Source: a virus. Taken from it: a DNA stretch of 39,443 nucleotides. The stretch lies in the IMG/VR virus record IMGVR_UViG_3300046694_000207, positions 1-39,443 of that record. One strand, 5' to 3'. This document shows positions 6,928 through 14,689 of this stretch, piece after piece (position 1 is the first letter of the stretch; each line of letters opens with the position of its first letter). A model generated the notes under the pieces. That model did not search any database, had not been told where the DNA came from, and saw only the letters and a list, made by a program, of their open reading frames with translations. A program made the position numbers and the translations under genes.

Positions 6928-7302
6928 CTAATCGGTCGTGTTGTAGTGCGACCAGCCGAACAGCCGGACGCCCCAATACATAGGCCAGCGACGCCAGGCG
7001 GCGACGCCGGTTACCTTGGATGCTTCCCGAAACACCTTATCAGCGACGCGGCGAGGCACCTTGGCGGGCTTCGTGTACAGCCAGTCATGCAGCGTAGCCG
7101 CCTTGTCAGCCGTCCCGCCAAACAGGGCGTAGATGAACATGAGGCGGGGCACTGACGCGAAGTTAGTCACGAACCCAGGCGGGACCGCGAAAACCTGGCG
7201 CGCGACCAAGCTCACGTACAGCAGCGGGGCCAGCAGCCGCCAATTACCGTCATCGAACGCGGTAGCTTGTTCGATTTTCAGATGGGTAAGGAACTTGCTC
7301 AT
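6928..7302 (-). CDS. DUF1353 family protein
   Basis: This 124-residue protein shows the DUF1353 signature: VPPGFVTNFASVPR (residues about 41-54), then TLHDWLYTKPAKVPRRVADKVFREA and a hydrophobic WPMYWGVRLFGW. The family is common beside phage lysis or tail genes, and its biochemical role is unknown. The ATG overlaps the stop of the upstream lipoprotein gene (ATGA). It is the last gene of the lysis-side transcript. Confidence 0.8.
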   Translation of the reverse strand: MSKFLTHLKIEQATAFDDGNWRLLAPLLYVSLVARQVFAVPPGFVTNFASVPRLMFIYALFGGTADKAATLHDWLYTKPAKVPRRVADKVFREASKVTGVAAWRRWPMYWGVRLFGWSHYNTTD

Positions 7303-7727
7303 TGAGGCACCGTGGACGCGGTTACAGGGGCCGCCTGCAACGCGAGCGCGGTTTGAATCGCGCCCTGTGCTACGGTCACGCCGAGCGCCGCATATTTTTT
7401 ATCGTCAGCGGACAGGCCCGAGGCGTTGACGATTGACAGCACCAGCGGAAAGGCGACGTTTGCAAGGTTGTCGAGGTCGGCGGTCGTGACGGCAGCGCCA
7501 GCCACGCACACGGCGTCAAGGTCGGGCTGTACCTGCTTGTCCAGGGTATCCAATGCGCCGCCAGTGAATACGCCCGACAGGATGACGGTATTTAGCGCGG
7601 TCTTAGCGCCAGGGCACACCACAGCCGCGATTTGCGCCGGGGTTTGGTGCGGAGCTTGAGGTAATGCGCCGCAGCCAGCAAAGGCAAATGACAGGGCGAG
7701 GGATGCGCACAGCAGAATTCGTTTCAT
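7299..7727 (-). CDS. Phage lipoprotein, 142 aa
   Basis: A signal peptide and lipobox are clear: MKRILLCASLALSFAFAGCG, with Cys19 as the lipidated residue. The mature part is Ala-rich and mostly helical (TALNTVILSGVFTGGALDTL). AGGAACGCA precedes the ATG. It sits between a second lipoprotein and DUF1353 in the lysis cassette. It could act in envelope disruption or be a host-cell-modifying lipoprotein. It is much longer than a normal Rz1 and lacks a Pro-rich mature part. Confidence 0.7.
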   Translation of the reverse strand: MKRILLCASLALSFAFAGCGALPQAPHQTPAQIAAVVCPGAKTALNTVILSGVFTGGALDTLDKQVQPDLDAVCVAGAAVTTADLDNLANVAFPLVLSIVNASGLSADDKKYAALGVTVAQGAIQTALALQAAPVTASTVPQ

Positions 7728-7735
7728 TGCGTTCC

Positions 7736-8047
7736 TTACTTGGTGAGTTTTACGACAGAGGCGGCAGCATCAGAACCAGCGCCCGCGACAGCGGACACCG
7801 TTGCACCATTGGCCGCGATTGGTGCGGTTGCAACTACTCCCGTTTCGATCAGGTCAACCGTGTAGTCATCGCCGGTTTTCGTGAAGTGCGCCGACACGTT
7901 CGCAATGTCTTTGCCGTTCGTGATCGTTACCTTGCAGCACGCCTGCAAACCGGCTGAAGTCTCGTAGGGTTGAATTGAGTAAGTGGCGATACCGGCGCAG
8001 CCATATAGCAGCGAAATAACCGAGACGGCGATTAATGTCCGCTTCAT
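7736..8047 (-). CDS. Phage lipoprotein, 103 aa
   Basis: It has a signal peptide with lipobox LLYGC (Cys17), followed by a beta-rich mature region (VTITNGKDIANVSAHFTK, then DDYTVDLIETGVVATAP). The start overlaps the holin candidate's stop as ATGA, so the two are translated together. A spanin-like or immunity-like role is possible but not shown by sequence. Neither this nor the next gene is embedded in another frame as in classic Rz/Rz1. Confidence 0.65.
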   Translation of the reverse strand: MKRTLIAVSVISLLYGCAGIATYSIQPYETSAGLQACCKVTITNGKDIANVSAHFTKTGDDYTVDLIETGVVATAPIAANGATVSAVAGAGSDAAASVVKLTK

Positions 8048-8238
8048 GGAGTCGCCTTAACGTTCAGGCTGAACGGCAAATTGTTTGCGACATGCCACAC
8101 CGGCACAGCGCCAATAAGCGAGCCCAGGGCGCCAAATAGAATCGGGTCTTTGATGCCGATAAAATCGGCTACCATCCAAGCCACAATCAGAAACCCAACG
8201 GAAGCCATCTTTAAAGCTGTATCAAGCGTCGTTTGCAT
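8044..8238 (-). CDS. Small two-helix membrane protein, holin candidate
   Basis: ATG 8238 has a TAGGAG ribosome site and is preferred to an upstream ATG at 8268 that lies only a few bases after the promoter -10. The 64-residue product has two hydrophobic segments (about residues 10-28 and 33-50) joined by a short turn containing Asp and Lys, and a short polar tail. Size, topology and position in the lysis cassette fit a class II holin, which forms the membrane lesion that releases endolysin. It is transcribed from its own operator-type promoter P3. Confidence 0.65.
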   Translation of the reverse strand: MQTTLDTALKMASVGFLIVAWMVADFIGIKDPILFGALGSLIGAVPVWHVANNLPFSLNVKATP

Positions 8239-8260
8239 GGAATCTCCTATGAATGCGAAC

Positions 8261-8298
8261 GCAGACATTATACTACCGTACGGGTATTATTTCGCCTT
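8261..8298 (-). promoter_or_regulatory. P3: operator-overlapped promoter (minus strand)
   Basis: Read on the minus strand, the 15-bp operator ATACCCGTACGGTAG (8287-8273) is followed directly by TATAAT (8272-8267), a perfect -10. The -35 position is weak (AAGGCG at 8298-8293). This is the only minus-strand member of the nine-copy family. It drives the holin candidate, the two lipoproteins and DUF1353, and overlaps the stop codon of the preceding gene. Confidence 0.7.
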
Positions 8299-8718
8299 TA
8301 CCTCGTCAGGTGAAAAGATAAAGTCGGCGCGTTGATTACGCTGCATTACCCATATCGGATAGGGCAAAAGGTGTATTCCGTGATCTTTGCCGCGATGATG
8401 TTTTTCACACAAAACCATCATGTTGTATTCAGAGTCGATAAAATCCGTTGCTTCGGTAAATGTCGACCAATCGAAAGCGGGATGAAATGCTTTCATCTTG
8501 TCCCAATCGATTCCCTCGCTATCGGCCCATTCAGCGTGAAAATGATGTACCTCGCGTTTCTCTTTCGAGCCACATACCCAACACGGCTCATCCAGAACAT
8601 GCACTAAATGATGTTTTGTGCGCGCGAACAATGCCGACTCTTTGCGCGGCGAATGGTCGGGATAGAAAATGTCAATTTCGATGGTTTCGTGCTGCGCGTG
8701 TTCGTGTGCGATTTGCAT
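8287..8718 (-). CDS. HNH-like zinc-binding protein
   Basis: The 143-residue protein has paired metal ligands C46-x2-C49 (CWVCG), H58-H59 (REVHHFHAEW) and C104, H107, H108 (LCEKHHRG), the layout of an HNH/treble-clef fold. Proteins of this type occur as free-standing genes in many phage genomes and may be nucleases. It has no obvious ribosome site and lies between a terminator upstream and promoter P3 downstream, so it looks like an insertion into the lysis cassette. Catalytic activity is not certain because the canonical HNH asparagine/histidine pattern is only partial. Confidence 0.65.
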   Translation of the reverse strand: MQIAHEHAQHETIEIDIFYPDHSPRKESALFARTKHHLVHVLDEPCWVCGSKEKREVHHFHAEWADSEGIDWDKMKAFHPAFDWSTFTEATDFIDSEYNMMVLCEKHHRGKDHGIHLLPYPIWVMQRNQRADFIFSPDEVKAK

Positions 8719-8724
8719 AGACGT

Positions 8725-8747
8725 AAAAATGCCCGCACTAGGCGGGC
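8725..8747 (-). terminator. Intrinsic terminator after endolysin
   Basis: On the minus strand GCCCGC-ctagt-GCGGGC (8747-8731) is followed by ATTTTTA. It lies between the endolysin stop (8770) and the next gene (8718) and should end or attenuate the endolysin transcript. Confidence 0.75.
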
Positions 8748-8769
8748 TATATCCGATTGTTGAGTTTGG

Positions 8770-9417
8770 TTAAATGCCTAGCGCGGCCTTGCACCAATCG
8801 AAACGTATGTTGCGATCAGCGGCCCCCGCCATTGCTGGGTTAATGCGTTTCGTGATTGCATCGAATGAACCCGAATCGGCCAGGCTGTTTAAGCCGTGAT
8901 TGATCCAGAAGAAAGCGGACACCATTGCGCCTGTCATAGCATCAGTTCGCACAAGGTCGGGATTCGAAACAACATCAATTCCCGTTCCCTCTTTGGCGTC
9001 TTGAAAGTTGGCGAGGAAGGTAGTTTGAACCGGACCCGAGCCGCGATATTTCCAGCCGTCCCCGCTCGCTGAATTCCCATTGCCGAATCGGTTCCCGTAC
9101 ACGATATTTGCGATTTGCATTTGTCGCGCGAGCGGGACCATTTTTTCGTTCGGCTGTCGTCCGTACTTGACAGCCATTGCATAAGGCATCGTGCGCGGAA
9201 ACTCAGCCATTAATGCGGGGATGGAATAATCGAACGATTCCGCCGACGCAGACAGAGAACGCGATTCATGTCCAATCTGCGCGAGGAACGCCGCCAAGCG
9301 CTGCGGAGTGTTGATCGAATACTTGTCACATGCTGATTGAAGCGGAGCGGCCCAGCGCGTTGCATTAACGGCTAGCGGGCGTACGGCTTGCATGAGTAGC
9401 GCCGGGGTAATGTTCAT
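8770..9417 (-). CDS. GH19 endolysin (chitinase-like lysozyme)
   Basis: This 215-residue protein has the glycoside hydrolase 19 fold signatures: QIGHESRSLSASAES (catalytic-type Glu51 and Glu60), GDGWKYRGSGPVQTT (substrate cleft) and FFWINHGLNSLAD. It would cleave peptidoglycan glycan chains to lyse the host. There is no signal peptide or transmembrane segment, so export depends on a holin. The start overlaps the upstream membrane-protein stop (ATGA). Length is normal for the phage subgroup. Confidence 0.9.
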   Translation of the reverse strand: MNITPALLMQAVRPLAVNATRWAAPLQSACDKYSINTPQRLAAFLAQIGHESRSLSASAESFDYSIPALMAEFPRTMPYAMAVKYGRQPNEKMVPLARQMQIANIVYGNRFGNGNSASGDGWKYRGSGPVQTTFLANFQDAKEGTGIDVVSNPDLVRTDAMTGAMVSAFFWINHGLNSLADSGSFDAITKRINPAMAGAADRNIRFDWCKAALGI

Positions 9418-9713
9418 TCCTTATCAGCCTTGGCGTTTAGCAGTTTGTAAATGTCGTCAAGCTTGTTAAACAGCTTCTCGACCACCGTATTAAATTGCGA
9501 CGCCGTTACATACGTCTCTGCAATGTGAGTTCTGTATGCGGCGTTCTCTAGCTTGTATTTCGCCAAGTCATCCTTGATCCAGTCAGCGGCTAAGTTTGAG
9601 TCGCGGTCTGTTTGATCGACCTTTGCATGCAGGCTACGGAACAGCCACCATAAAACGGCACAAGCAGCGGCGGCAGCGGCCAGGAGCCACGCGTTCAGAA
9701 TGTTCGGGTCCAT
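9414..9713 (-). CDS. Membrane-anchored coiled-coil protein of the lysis cassette
   Basis: A single N-terminal transmembrane helix (AWLLAAAAAACAVLWWLF, about residues 8-25) is followed by a charged, probably coiled-coil region (residues 30-99). It is cotranscribed and coupled with the endolysin. It could be a pinholin/holin accessory or an inner-membrane spanin-like protein. The layout recalls DUF2730-type phage proteins but I am not sure. AGGAAAAAG precedes the ATG. Confidence 0.65.
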   Translation of the reverse strand: MDPNILNAWLLAAAAAACAVLWWLFRSLHAKVDQTDRDSNLAADWIKDDLAKYKLENAAYRTHIAETYVTASQFNTVVEKLFNKLDDIYKLLNAKADKE

Positions 9714-9735
9714 CTTTTTCCTGTGGTGAAAATAA

Positions 9736-9764
9736 TTGTTGAAATACTACCCACCAGGTAGTAT
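9736..9764 (+). promoter_or_regulatory. P4: operator-overlapped promoter of the moron
   Basis: -35 TTGTTG (9736-9741), 17-bp spacer, -10 TAGTAT (9759-9764). Operator CTACCCACCAGGTAG at 9747-9761. The leader contains a compact hairpin AGCGCG-ccc-CGCGCT (9780-9794), 25 bp before the outer-membrane gene. P4 transcribes the two plus-strand genes set between the minus-strand lysis and tail genes. Confidence 0.75.
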
Positions 9765-9818
9765 TGTTCGGACTACGGAAGCGCGCCCCGCGCTCCGACA
9801 ACGGAACGGACGGTTAAA

Positions 9819-10505
9819 ATGACTACTTCAGGCATTCGCTTACTTGCTGCGGCGCTCCTACTTGCTACAGCTTCGATCAGTGCCCAAGCACAGGATTGGT
9901 TTCAGTTTGAGGCGGGCATCGGCGCTTCACATATCTCCGACATGGGGGACGGCACGTGGATACAGGAAGGCGCGCCGAACAACCGCGAAAAGCAGAACAC
10001 GCCCGCGCTCATGGCTGGCTTTACCGGCTCAATCTACAAGCACGAAAGCTTCGATTTGCGTTGGCATGCAGATTACGTCTACATTGGCACATACACCGCG
10101 TCAGTTGATGGCGTGCCAGATGACAACTACAATCCGCGCACCCACCAAGTACACAACCTTTCGCCGGGTACGCGATACTCGCCGTTTAACGGCATGGGCC
10201 ACACACAGGGCATTCCTGTAACGCTCGACCTTGGCTATACGTGGCATGGCTTCCGGTTCGCCGTCGAGGGCGGCATGTGGGCGTATCGGCAAACGTGGCA
10301 CGAATCGCTGTATGATTTGGGAAATCAATGGGTACACTTTCAACATGACCCGAAAACACAGTTCGGCTACGTTGCAGGCGCGCGCATCGAACGCGACAAC
10401 TTTTCATTGTCGTATCGCTACTATCAAATCAAAGCCGATTGGTCGAAGGGAACGCCTGGACTCGCAACCGGCGCACATGTTTTAATGGCAACGTATCGAT
10501 TTTGA
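9819..10505 (+). CDS. Outer-membrane beta-barrel protein (moron)
   Basis: The 228-residue product has a cleavable signal peptide (about 1-24, ending AQA before QDWFQFEAG). The mature chain has alternating amphipathic beta-strands rich in Tyr, Trp and Phe, and a C-terminal YRF with terminal Phe, the signal recognised by the BAM complex. It is predicted to be a small (about 8-strand) outer-membrane barrel. Its isolated orientation, own promoter and position between late operons identify it as a moron that may alter the lysogen surface, for instance phage receptor blocking. The ribosome site is weak. I could not match it to a named family such as Lom, OmpX or PagL. Confidence 0.8.
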   Translation: MTTSGIRLLAAALLLATASISAQAQDWFQFEAGIGASHISDMGDGTWIQEGAPNNREKQNTPALMAGFTGSIYKHESFDLRWHADYVYIGTYTASVDGVPDDNYNPRTHQVHNLSPGTRYSPFNGMGHTQGIPVTLDLGYTWHGFRFAVEGGMWAYRQTWHESLYDLGNQWVHFQHDPKTQFGYVAGARIERDNFSLSYRYYQIKADWSKGTPGLATGAHVLMATYRF

Positions 10506-10528
10506 TGCAGGATTATTGAGGGGTAAAA

Positions 10529-10720
10529 ATGGAATGGATTGATGCAGAATCGAACCCGCCGAGCGCATACAAAGACTATGTATGCCTGGCGGAAGGTAAA
10601 ATGATCGTAGCTACATTTCGGGAACACTTCTACGACTTGAAGCGCCCGCATTGGAGCGCGGATGGCGTGACATACTACCTCGCGGGCGTGCCGACATTTC
10701 CGGCAGAGTCCGCAAGGTAG
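10529..10720 (+). CDS. DUF551-like small protein, 63 aa
   Basis: The protein starts MEWIDAESNPPSAYKDYVCL and continues with KMIVATFREHFYD and a C-terminal WSADGVTYYLAG, resembling the DUF551 pattern (W-I ... P-P ... W ... VTHW-like end). These small phage proteins have no known function. GAGGGG lies 7 nt before the ATG. It follows the outer-membrane gene by 23 bp and shares promoter P4. Confidence 0.6.
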   Translation: MEWIDAESNPPSAYKDYVCLAEGKMIVATFREHFYDLKRPHWSADGVTYYLAGVPTFPAESAR

Positions 10721-10724
10721 GTCG

Positions 10725-10922
10725 TCAAACTTGGGTTGCGTCAGGGGTCGGAGACATGTCACGAACCGAAGGAATCATAGCGCCGTAATACGCCACATAA
10801 CGGGCGTCAGAAGTATCCACTTGCGCCTGATTGGGCCAGGTTTCCGAAGCTTGCTCGCCCCATGACCAGCCGCAAGGCTGGGTCATCGCAGAGTCTACGA
10901 ACTGCATCCAAATTTTTGGCAT
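10725..10922 (-). CDS. Hypothetical protein downstream of tail fibre, 65 aa
   Basis: This small Trp- and Gln-rich protein begins MPKIWMQFVDSAMTQPCGW 3 bp after the fibre gene stop, so it is probably the last gene of the late operon. Its position is where tail-fibre assembly chaperones are usually encoded, but no known chaperone motif is seen. It converges on the plus-strand DUF551-like gene with a 4-bp gap. Confidence 0.55.
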   Translation of the reverse strand: MPKIWMQFVDSAMTQPCGWSWGEQASETWPNQAQVDTSDARYVAYYGAMIPSVRDMSPTPDATQV

Positions 10923-10925
10923 GTC

Positions 10926-12413
10926 TTAAATCTCGTAAGAGTTAGTGATAACCGTAAATGTAGGCGTCCCGGTTGTACTGGTGGCTGAGTAGAACATGCG
11001 CTGCGGCGTGCTGATTTTCATTCGGGTTAGCGACAACTGATTCGAGGCCGCGCCAGTGGTGGCGATGCCGACAGTTTGCAAGGCAGTTCCAGCAACGCTC
11101 GAATAAATCGTTAGCGTTACCGTGCTGGCAGCCGTGTTGCCAGCGGTAATCGAGCCGGAAAAGGTCTTAGCATTCAGCGGAACAGCAGTGTTATTTACGA
11201 TAGTAGGAGAGGCCGCTACCGTGTTAGTTGACATTGCCGTTACGTTGGCAATATCAACAGAGCGATCCAGCACAACGCAAGGCACAATCAGCGAAGATGC
11301 ATTGGTCGGCAAGACCGTAAGCAGCGCGCTCATTGTGTATCCGGCTGGCATATTAGCGCCGGTGTACGTTTCATTCAACAGCGATGATGCATTTACGCCT
11401 AACACTGCTGCGGTCGAAGTTGTCGGGTTATAAATTGCATAAATACCGACAAATCCAGATGCGGGCATACTGCCCGTATCCATACCATTTGCGCCGTTCG
11501 CTCCCGCGCCGTTGAACGTTACGTTAAGGTTGCTAAGTGTTGCCTTCAGGCCGCCGATCAATACCGATTCGACTTGAATTTCTGCGGCCGTAAATATGAT
11601 CGATGCGCCCGCCGTGGTCAGCCTTGCCGACAGGTTTCGCACTAGACCAACTACTCCCGTCCCCTGACGCATTACCCATGCAGACGTAACGAAGGCCGCG
11701 CTGCTATCGTTGGCAGCGGGAGCAACGCCCGTTTGCACTGCGGTAAAAGGCGTCGAGCCGTCAACACGGACAAAGCCGGGGAAAAACGGTGCGCCCGATA
11801 CCTTGGCAATGTTCAGCGCGGTAACGGTCGTTTGACCGAATGCCACCGTGACGACATAGAGTGCGGTCGTGCCTACAGGTGTGGCGGGCGTAACCTGAGT
11901 GCCGGTCAGCGCAGCGACGCCAGGGGTAAGCGTAAGCTGTACCGTATTCTGACGCGTGGTGTTGTTCGAAGCGCCGTTACCACCGGGACCGCTGAACGCT
12001 TGGGCCGGGTTCGCCGCGTTGTAGTACGGCAGAACCACCGGATTAATGTCAGCCTCAACGAACGCCGCCGACACAAGGTAGTTGATCGAGAAACCGGACG
12101 TTCCAGGCGCGGGCGTCGAGAACGTTTGTGCGTTCTGCATGATGCCCTGTTTCATGATTTGGTGCGCCGTGTCCTGGGGCAGCGAGCTATACGGCGTGTT
12201 GTCGAGATTCTGAAGCGAATACGCAACGCCCGGATTGATGACGACAGTCAGCGCGGCAGGGATGGAAGGAACGCAACCGAGCCCCGTAAATTGCGTAGCA
12301 GTGCCCAGCGTGTCACCGATCAGCGAGCCAATCGAGGAAAGCACGCTACGATTGGTGTTGAGAATATCGGTTTCGAGCGGAATAGCGCCCGGATAAACAA
12401 TCTGACGATCCAT
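10926..12413 (-). CDS. Tail fibre / receptor-binding protein
   Basis: ATG 12413 (AGGATCAAA upstream) gives a 495-residue protein beginning MDRQIVYPGAIPLETDILN. The N-terminal domain (about 1-100) is typical of Burkholderia phage virion proteins that attach to the baseplate. The rest is low-complexity Thr/Ala/Asn/Val beta-rich sequence consistent with a fibrous trimer. It follows the gpI-like baseplate gene, as tail fibres do in P2-like and Mu-like phages. A longer frame to 12551 would read through the terminator hairpin and is rejected. Confidence 0.75.
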   Translation of the reverse strand: MDRQIVYPGAIPLETDILNTNRSVLSSIGSLIGDTLGTATQFTGLGCVPSIPAALTVVINPGVAYSLQNLDNTPYSSLPQDTAHQIMKQGIMQNAQTFSTPAPGTSGFSINYLVSAAFVEADINPVVLPYYNAANPAQAFSGPGGNGASNNTTRQNTVQLTLTPGVAALTGTQVTPATPVGTTALYVVTVAFGQTTVTALNIAKVSGAPFFPGFVRVDGSTPFTAVQTGVAPAANDSSAAFVTSAWVMRQGTGVVGLVRNLSARLTTAGASIIFTAAEIQVESVLIGGLKATLSNLNVTFNGAGANGANGMDTGSMPASGFVGIYAIYNPTTSTAAVLGVNASSLLNETYTGANMPAGYTMSALLTVLPTNASSLIVPCVVLDRSVDIANVTAMSTNTVAASPTIVNNTAVPLNAKTFSGSITAGNTAASTVTLTIYSSVAGTALQTVGIATTGAASNQLSLTRMKISTPQRMFYSATSTTGTPTFTVITNSYEI

Positions 12414-12423
12414 TTTGATCCTG

Positions 12424-12452
12424 AAAAAGAAAAAGGCCCGCGAATGCGAGCC
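12424..12452 (-). terminator. Intercistronic terminator before tail fibre
   Basis: On the minus strand GGCTCGC-attc-GCGGGCC (12452-12435, one T-G pair) is followed by TTTTTCTTTTT. It lies between the gpI-like stop and the fibre start. Confidence 0.75.
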
Positions 12453-12477
12453 TTTGTTTTTGATGCGATGGGGCGTG

Positions 12478-13146
12478 TCAGCTTGAGATACGCATCCATG
12501 CGATAGTTGCGACAGGGATAACGGAAGCGACAGCGGCATAGATAGCCGCATCGCTCACCGCGTTTATTACGTCGCCAATTGATGCGTAATCCGAACGTGA
12601 CGGCGTTGCGTAGCCGCCCGATGACGTACCGTAGCCAGAGACAAGGGGAATACCCGTTCCTATTGGTCTGTAGGCCGTCACAAAGGCTTGGTAGTTGAGA
12701 AGCATTGAGCCGTACGCACCGGCTACGCCGTAGCCGATGTTTGGCGCGCCATAAGCCCCTGTGTCTAGCGGTCGCATCGGCTCGACAATCGTAGGAGCGC
12801 GCCCCGTAAGGTCTGTTAGAACCTTGATGACCGCGTTGCGTGTTCCTCGCTCTCGAATGATGTTGACCAAAATCCGGTTCCGATAAACCGGGTCCGATTC
12901 GTTGGTAAGGCGGAGTAGTCCTGTCGGGCCGAAGTGATCGACCGCCGACATATCGAGCCATCCATCGGTCGAGGTCTGAATGCGCGTCTGTAGAACCATG
13001 TACGCATACAGCGAGTAGACGCCAGCGAGCGCCCACGCAATGCCTTGGAATACCGCGTCTAGAAGCGGGTGTACGTCACCGAACCAGCCGCGAGGAACGC
13101 GCTCCTTAAGGCGCGCAAACATGTCTTTTTGGTCGCCTTTCATCAA
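12478..13146 (-). CDS. Baseplate protein gpI-like (DUF2612-type)
   Basis: The 222-residue protein is positioned directly after the gpJ-like gene (ATGA overlap), as P2 gpI is. The N-terminal part contains HPLLDAVFQGIAWALAGVYSLY and GWLDMSAVDHFGPTG, typical of phage tail proteins linking the wedge to the fibres. The C-terminal third is Gly/Ala/Tyr-rich and ends with a hydrophobic stretch. Its role is to connect tail fibres to the baseplate. Confidence 0.75.
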   Translation of the reverse strand: MMKGDQKDMFARLKERVPRGWFGDVHPLLDAVFQGIAWALAGVYSLYAYMVLQTRIQTSTDGWLDMSAVDHFGPTGLLRLTNESDPVYRNRILVNIIRERGTRNAVIKVLTDLTGRAPTIVEPMRPLDTGAYGAPNIGYGVAGAYGSMLLNYQAFVTAYRPIGTGIPLVSGYGTSSGGYATPSRSDYASIGDVINAVSDAAIYAAVASVIPVATIAWMRISS

Positions 13147-14294
13147 ATCACCGATACGCTAGTTGACTTGATAATCTGCTGCGACGTGATGACCATATCG
13201 ACGGTTCCGCCGTTCAGCAAAAGCGATTGAATCCCGGTAACGTCCGGCGAGGCGTTGATTGCAACGTTGCTCAATTGGAAGTAGTTCAGCGACGCGCCTA
13301 GCGGAAGGCTATTGATGTAGGCAAGCACGGCGATTTGAACAAGGCCCGCAGTTACCGCGTGTGCGGCACCCGTCGAAACCGTGTTGACCGTCATCGACAC
13401 TACAGCCATTTCCTTAACCGGAGCGAACACACCGAAGCTCGACGTAAAAGGCCGAACCGCGTCCACCGCGTTATAGACTGTCGAAAGAACCCCGCTTGTA
13501 GGTGAGCCTGTGCCGTCATCCACCACGACATAGAAGTAACCCATCTGTACGGCACCCACGTACGTGACGTTTTCCCCAAGGGTGTAGCTGAAGTTTGCGC
13601 CCAATGCCGTGATTGCAGCGCCTACAGCAGCCTTTGTTGCCCTTGCCAGCGTAGCCAGATACCCCACGAAGCGAATACGCGCAGCGGCGTCACTCTCAGC
13701 GTCTACGCCGTTCGCAAACGCCGAGGCGTTCGATACAGTGTTGACGCCGGGAATAGCCTGAAACATTGCGTTGATCGTGCCGAGCGCAACATTGCCGGAC
13801 GAGTCAGGCAGGCCAAGCGAGTTGTTACCGGGCGTGATGCTCGTCACCGTCACAGTGACCGTCTGCGTACCGGCAGGAATGACGAACCCACCGAGCGTCA
13901 CGCTATACGCTGGGTTTGTCGTGTCCGCTAAGACTTGATACTGCTGCGTCCCGTCGCCGGTCTGCACAATCGAGCCGACAGGGATAACGGCCTGGTTCGT
14001 GAAGGTGAATCGGGAGAACGTGACTTGACCGCTCGCCGGGGTCGGCGCGAGGCGCTTAAAACCGTATTGCGCGAGCCATGAATCGAGGTCTTCACCGTTT
14101 GACGTAAAGGCCCGCGTCAGAGCGATGCCGTTTAGGATCATGGTTTGAAGCCACATGGTCACCCATGAGGTAGCCTCACCAATCGCCCGGAGAATCGAGC
14201 CCAAAACGAAATTAACAAGCACGGACGCGGAGCCCTGCACCACGTTTGCGAAGCCCGTCAAAATCTGAGAGAAAGACTGACTTTGAACGCTCAT
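13143..14294 (-). CDS. Baseplate wedge protein gpJ-like
   Basis: The 383-residue protein has the gpJ/Mu gp47 architecture: an N-terminal helical part with LDSWLAQYGFKRLAPTPASG, a beta domain with IPVGSIVQTGDGTQQY and ITPGNNSLGLP, and a conserved central ESDAAARIRFVGYLA segment (about residue 200). It forms the baseplate wedge with the gp25-like subunit. Both ends overlap the neighbouring genes (ATGA). Confidence 0.9.
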   Translation of the reverse strand: MSVQSQSFSQILTGFANVVQGSASVLVNFVLGSILRAIGEATSWVTMWLQTMILNGIALTRAFTSNGEDLDSWLAQYGFKRLAPTPASGQVTFSRFTFTNQAVIPVGSIVQTGDGTQQYQVLADTTNPAYSVTLGGFVIPAGTQTVTVTVTSITPGNNSLGLPDSSGNVALGTINAMFQAIPGVNTVSNASAFANGVDAESDAAARIRFVGYLATLARATKAAVGAAITALGANFSYTLGENVTYVGAVQMGYFYVVVDDGTGSPTSGVLSTVYNAVDAVRPFTSSFGVFAPVKEMAVVSMTVNTVSTGAAHAVTAGLVQIAVLAYINSLPLGASLNYFQLSNVAINASPDVTGIQSLLLNGGTVDMVITSQQIIKSTSVSVI

Positions 14295-14689
14295 TTGTTT
14301 ATGTCAAAACTAAGCGTATCTGTCTCGCCCGTCACTAGATTGAGATACGAAATTGAAACCGTCGCGCCATCATTGAACGGTGTAACTACGATAGACGGCG
14401 CGGGCGAACGTGCAACGGTTCGATACGAATAGACGACACTGCGCACAACGGCGCGGACGGTCGGCATATCGATAGTTGAGCCGATGCGACGCGGAAGGCC
14501 AGCGCCCCATGTCGGATGGTCGGCATAGTCAGCCGATGAAATGGGGTTGCCTGCTGCGTCGTTTAACGCGGGGTTGGTCATGAGTTGGCGCAGAATTTCC
14601 TGCGTCGTCGTGTCGCTATCGTTGGCGGTTGCTAAGTCGCCAGAAGCAGACACATTCAAATCCTCGCCCCAAAAGTGGTACAGGTCCAT
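14291..14689 (-). CDS. Baseplate wedge protein gp25/gpW-like
   Basis: 132 residues between spike and gpJ-like genes, matching P2 gpW and T4 gp25 in place and size. DLATANDSDTTTQEILRQLMTNP is typical of the N-terminus. The rest is an alpha/beta domain. It overlaps the spike gene by one base (TAATG) and the gpJ gene by ATGA. Confidence 0.8.
   Translation of the reverse strand: MDLYHFWGEDLNVSASGDLATANDSDTTTQEILRQLMTNPALNDAAGNPISSADYADHPTWGAGLPRRIGSTIDMPTVRAVVRSVVYSYRTVARSPAPSIVVTPFNDGATVSISYLNLVTGETDTLSFDINK

Noticed and set aside
11733-12506. 257-codon plus-strand frame opposite the tail fibre
   Set aside because: Arg-rich shadow frame that runs through the terminator and lacks a start signal.
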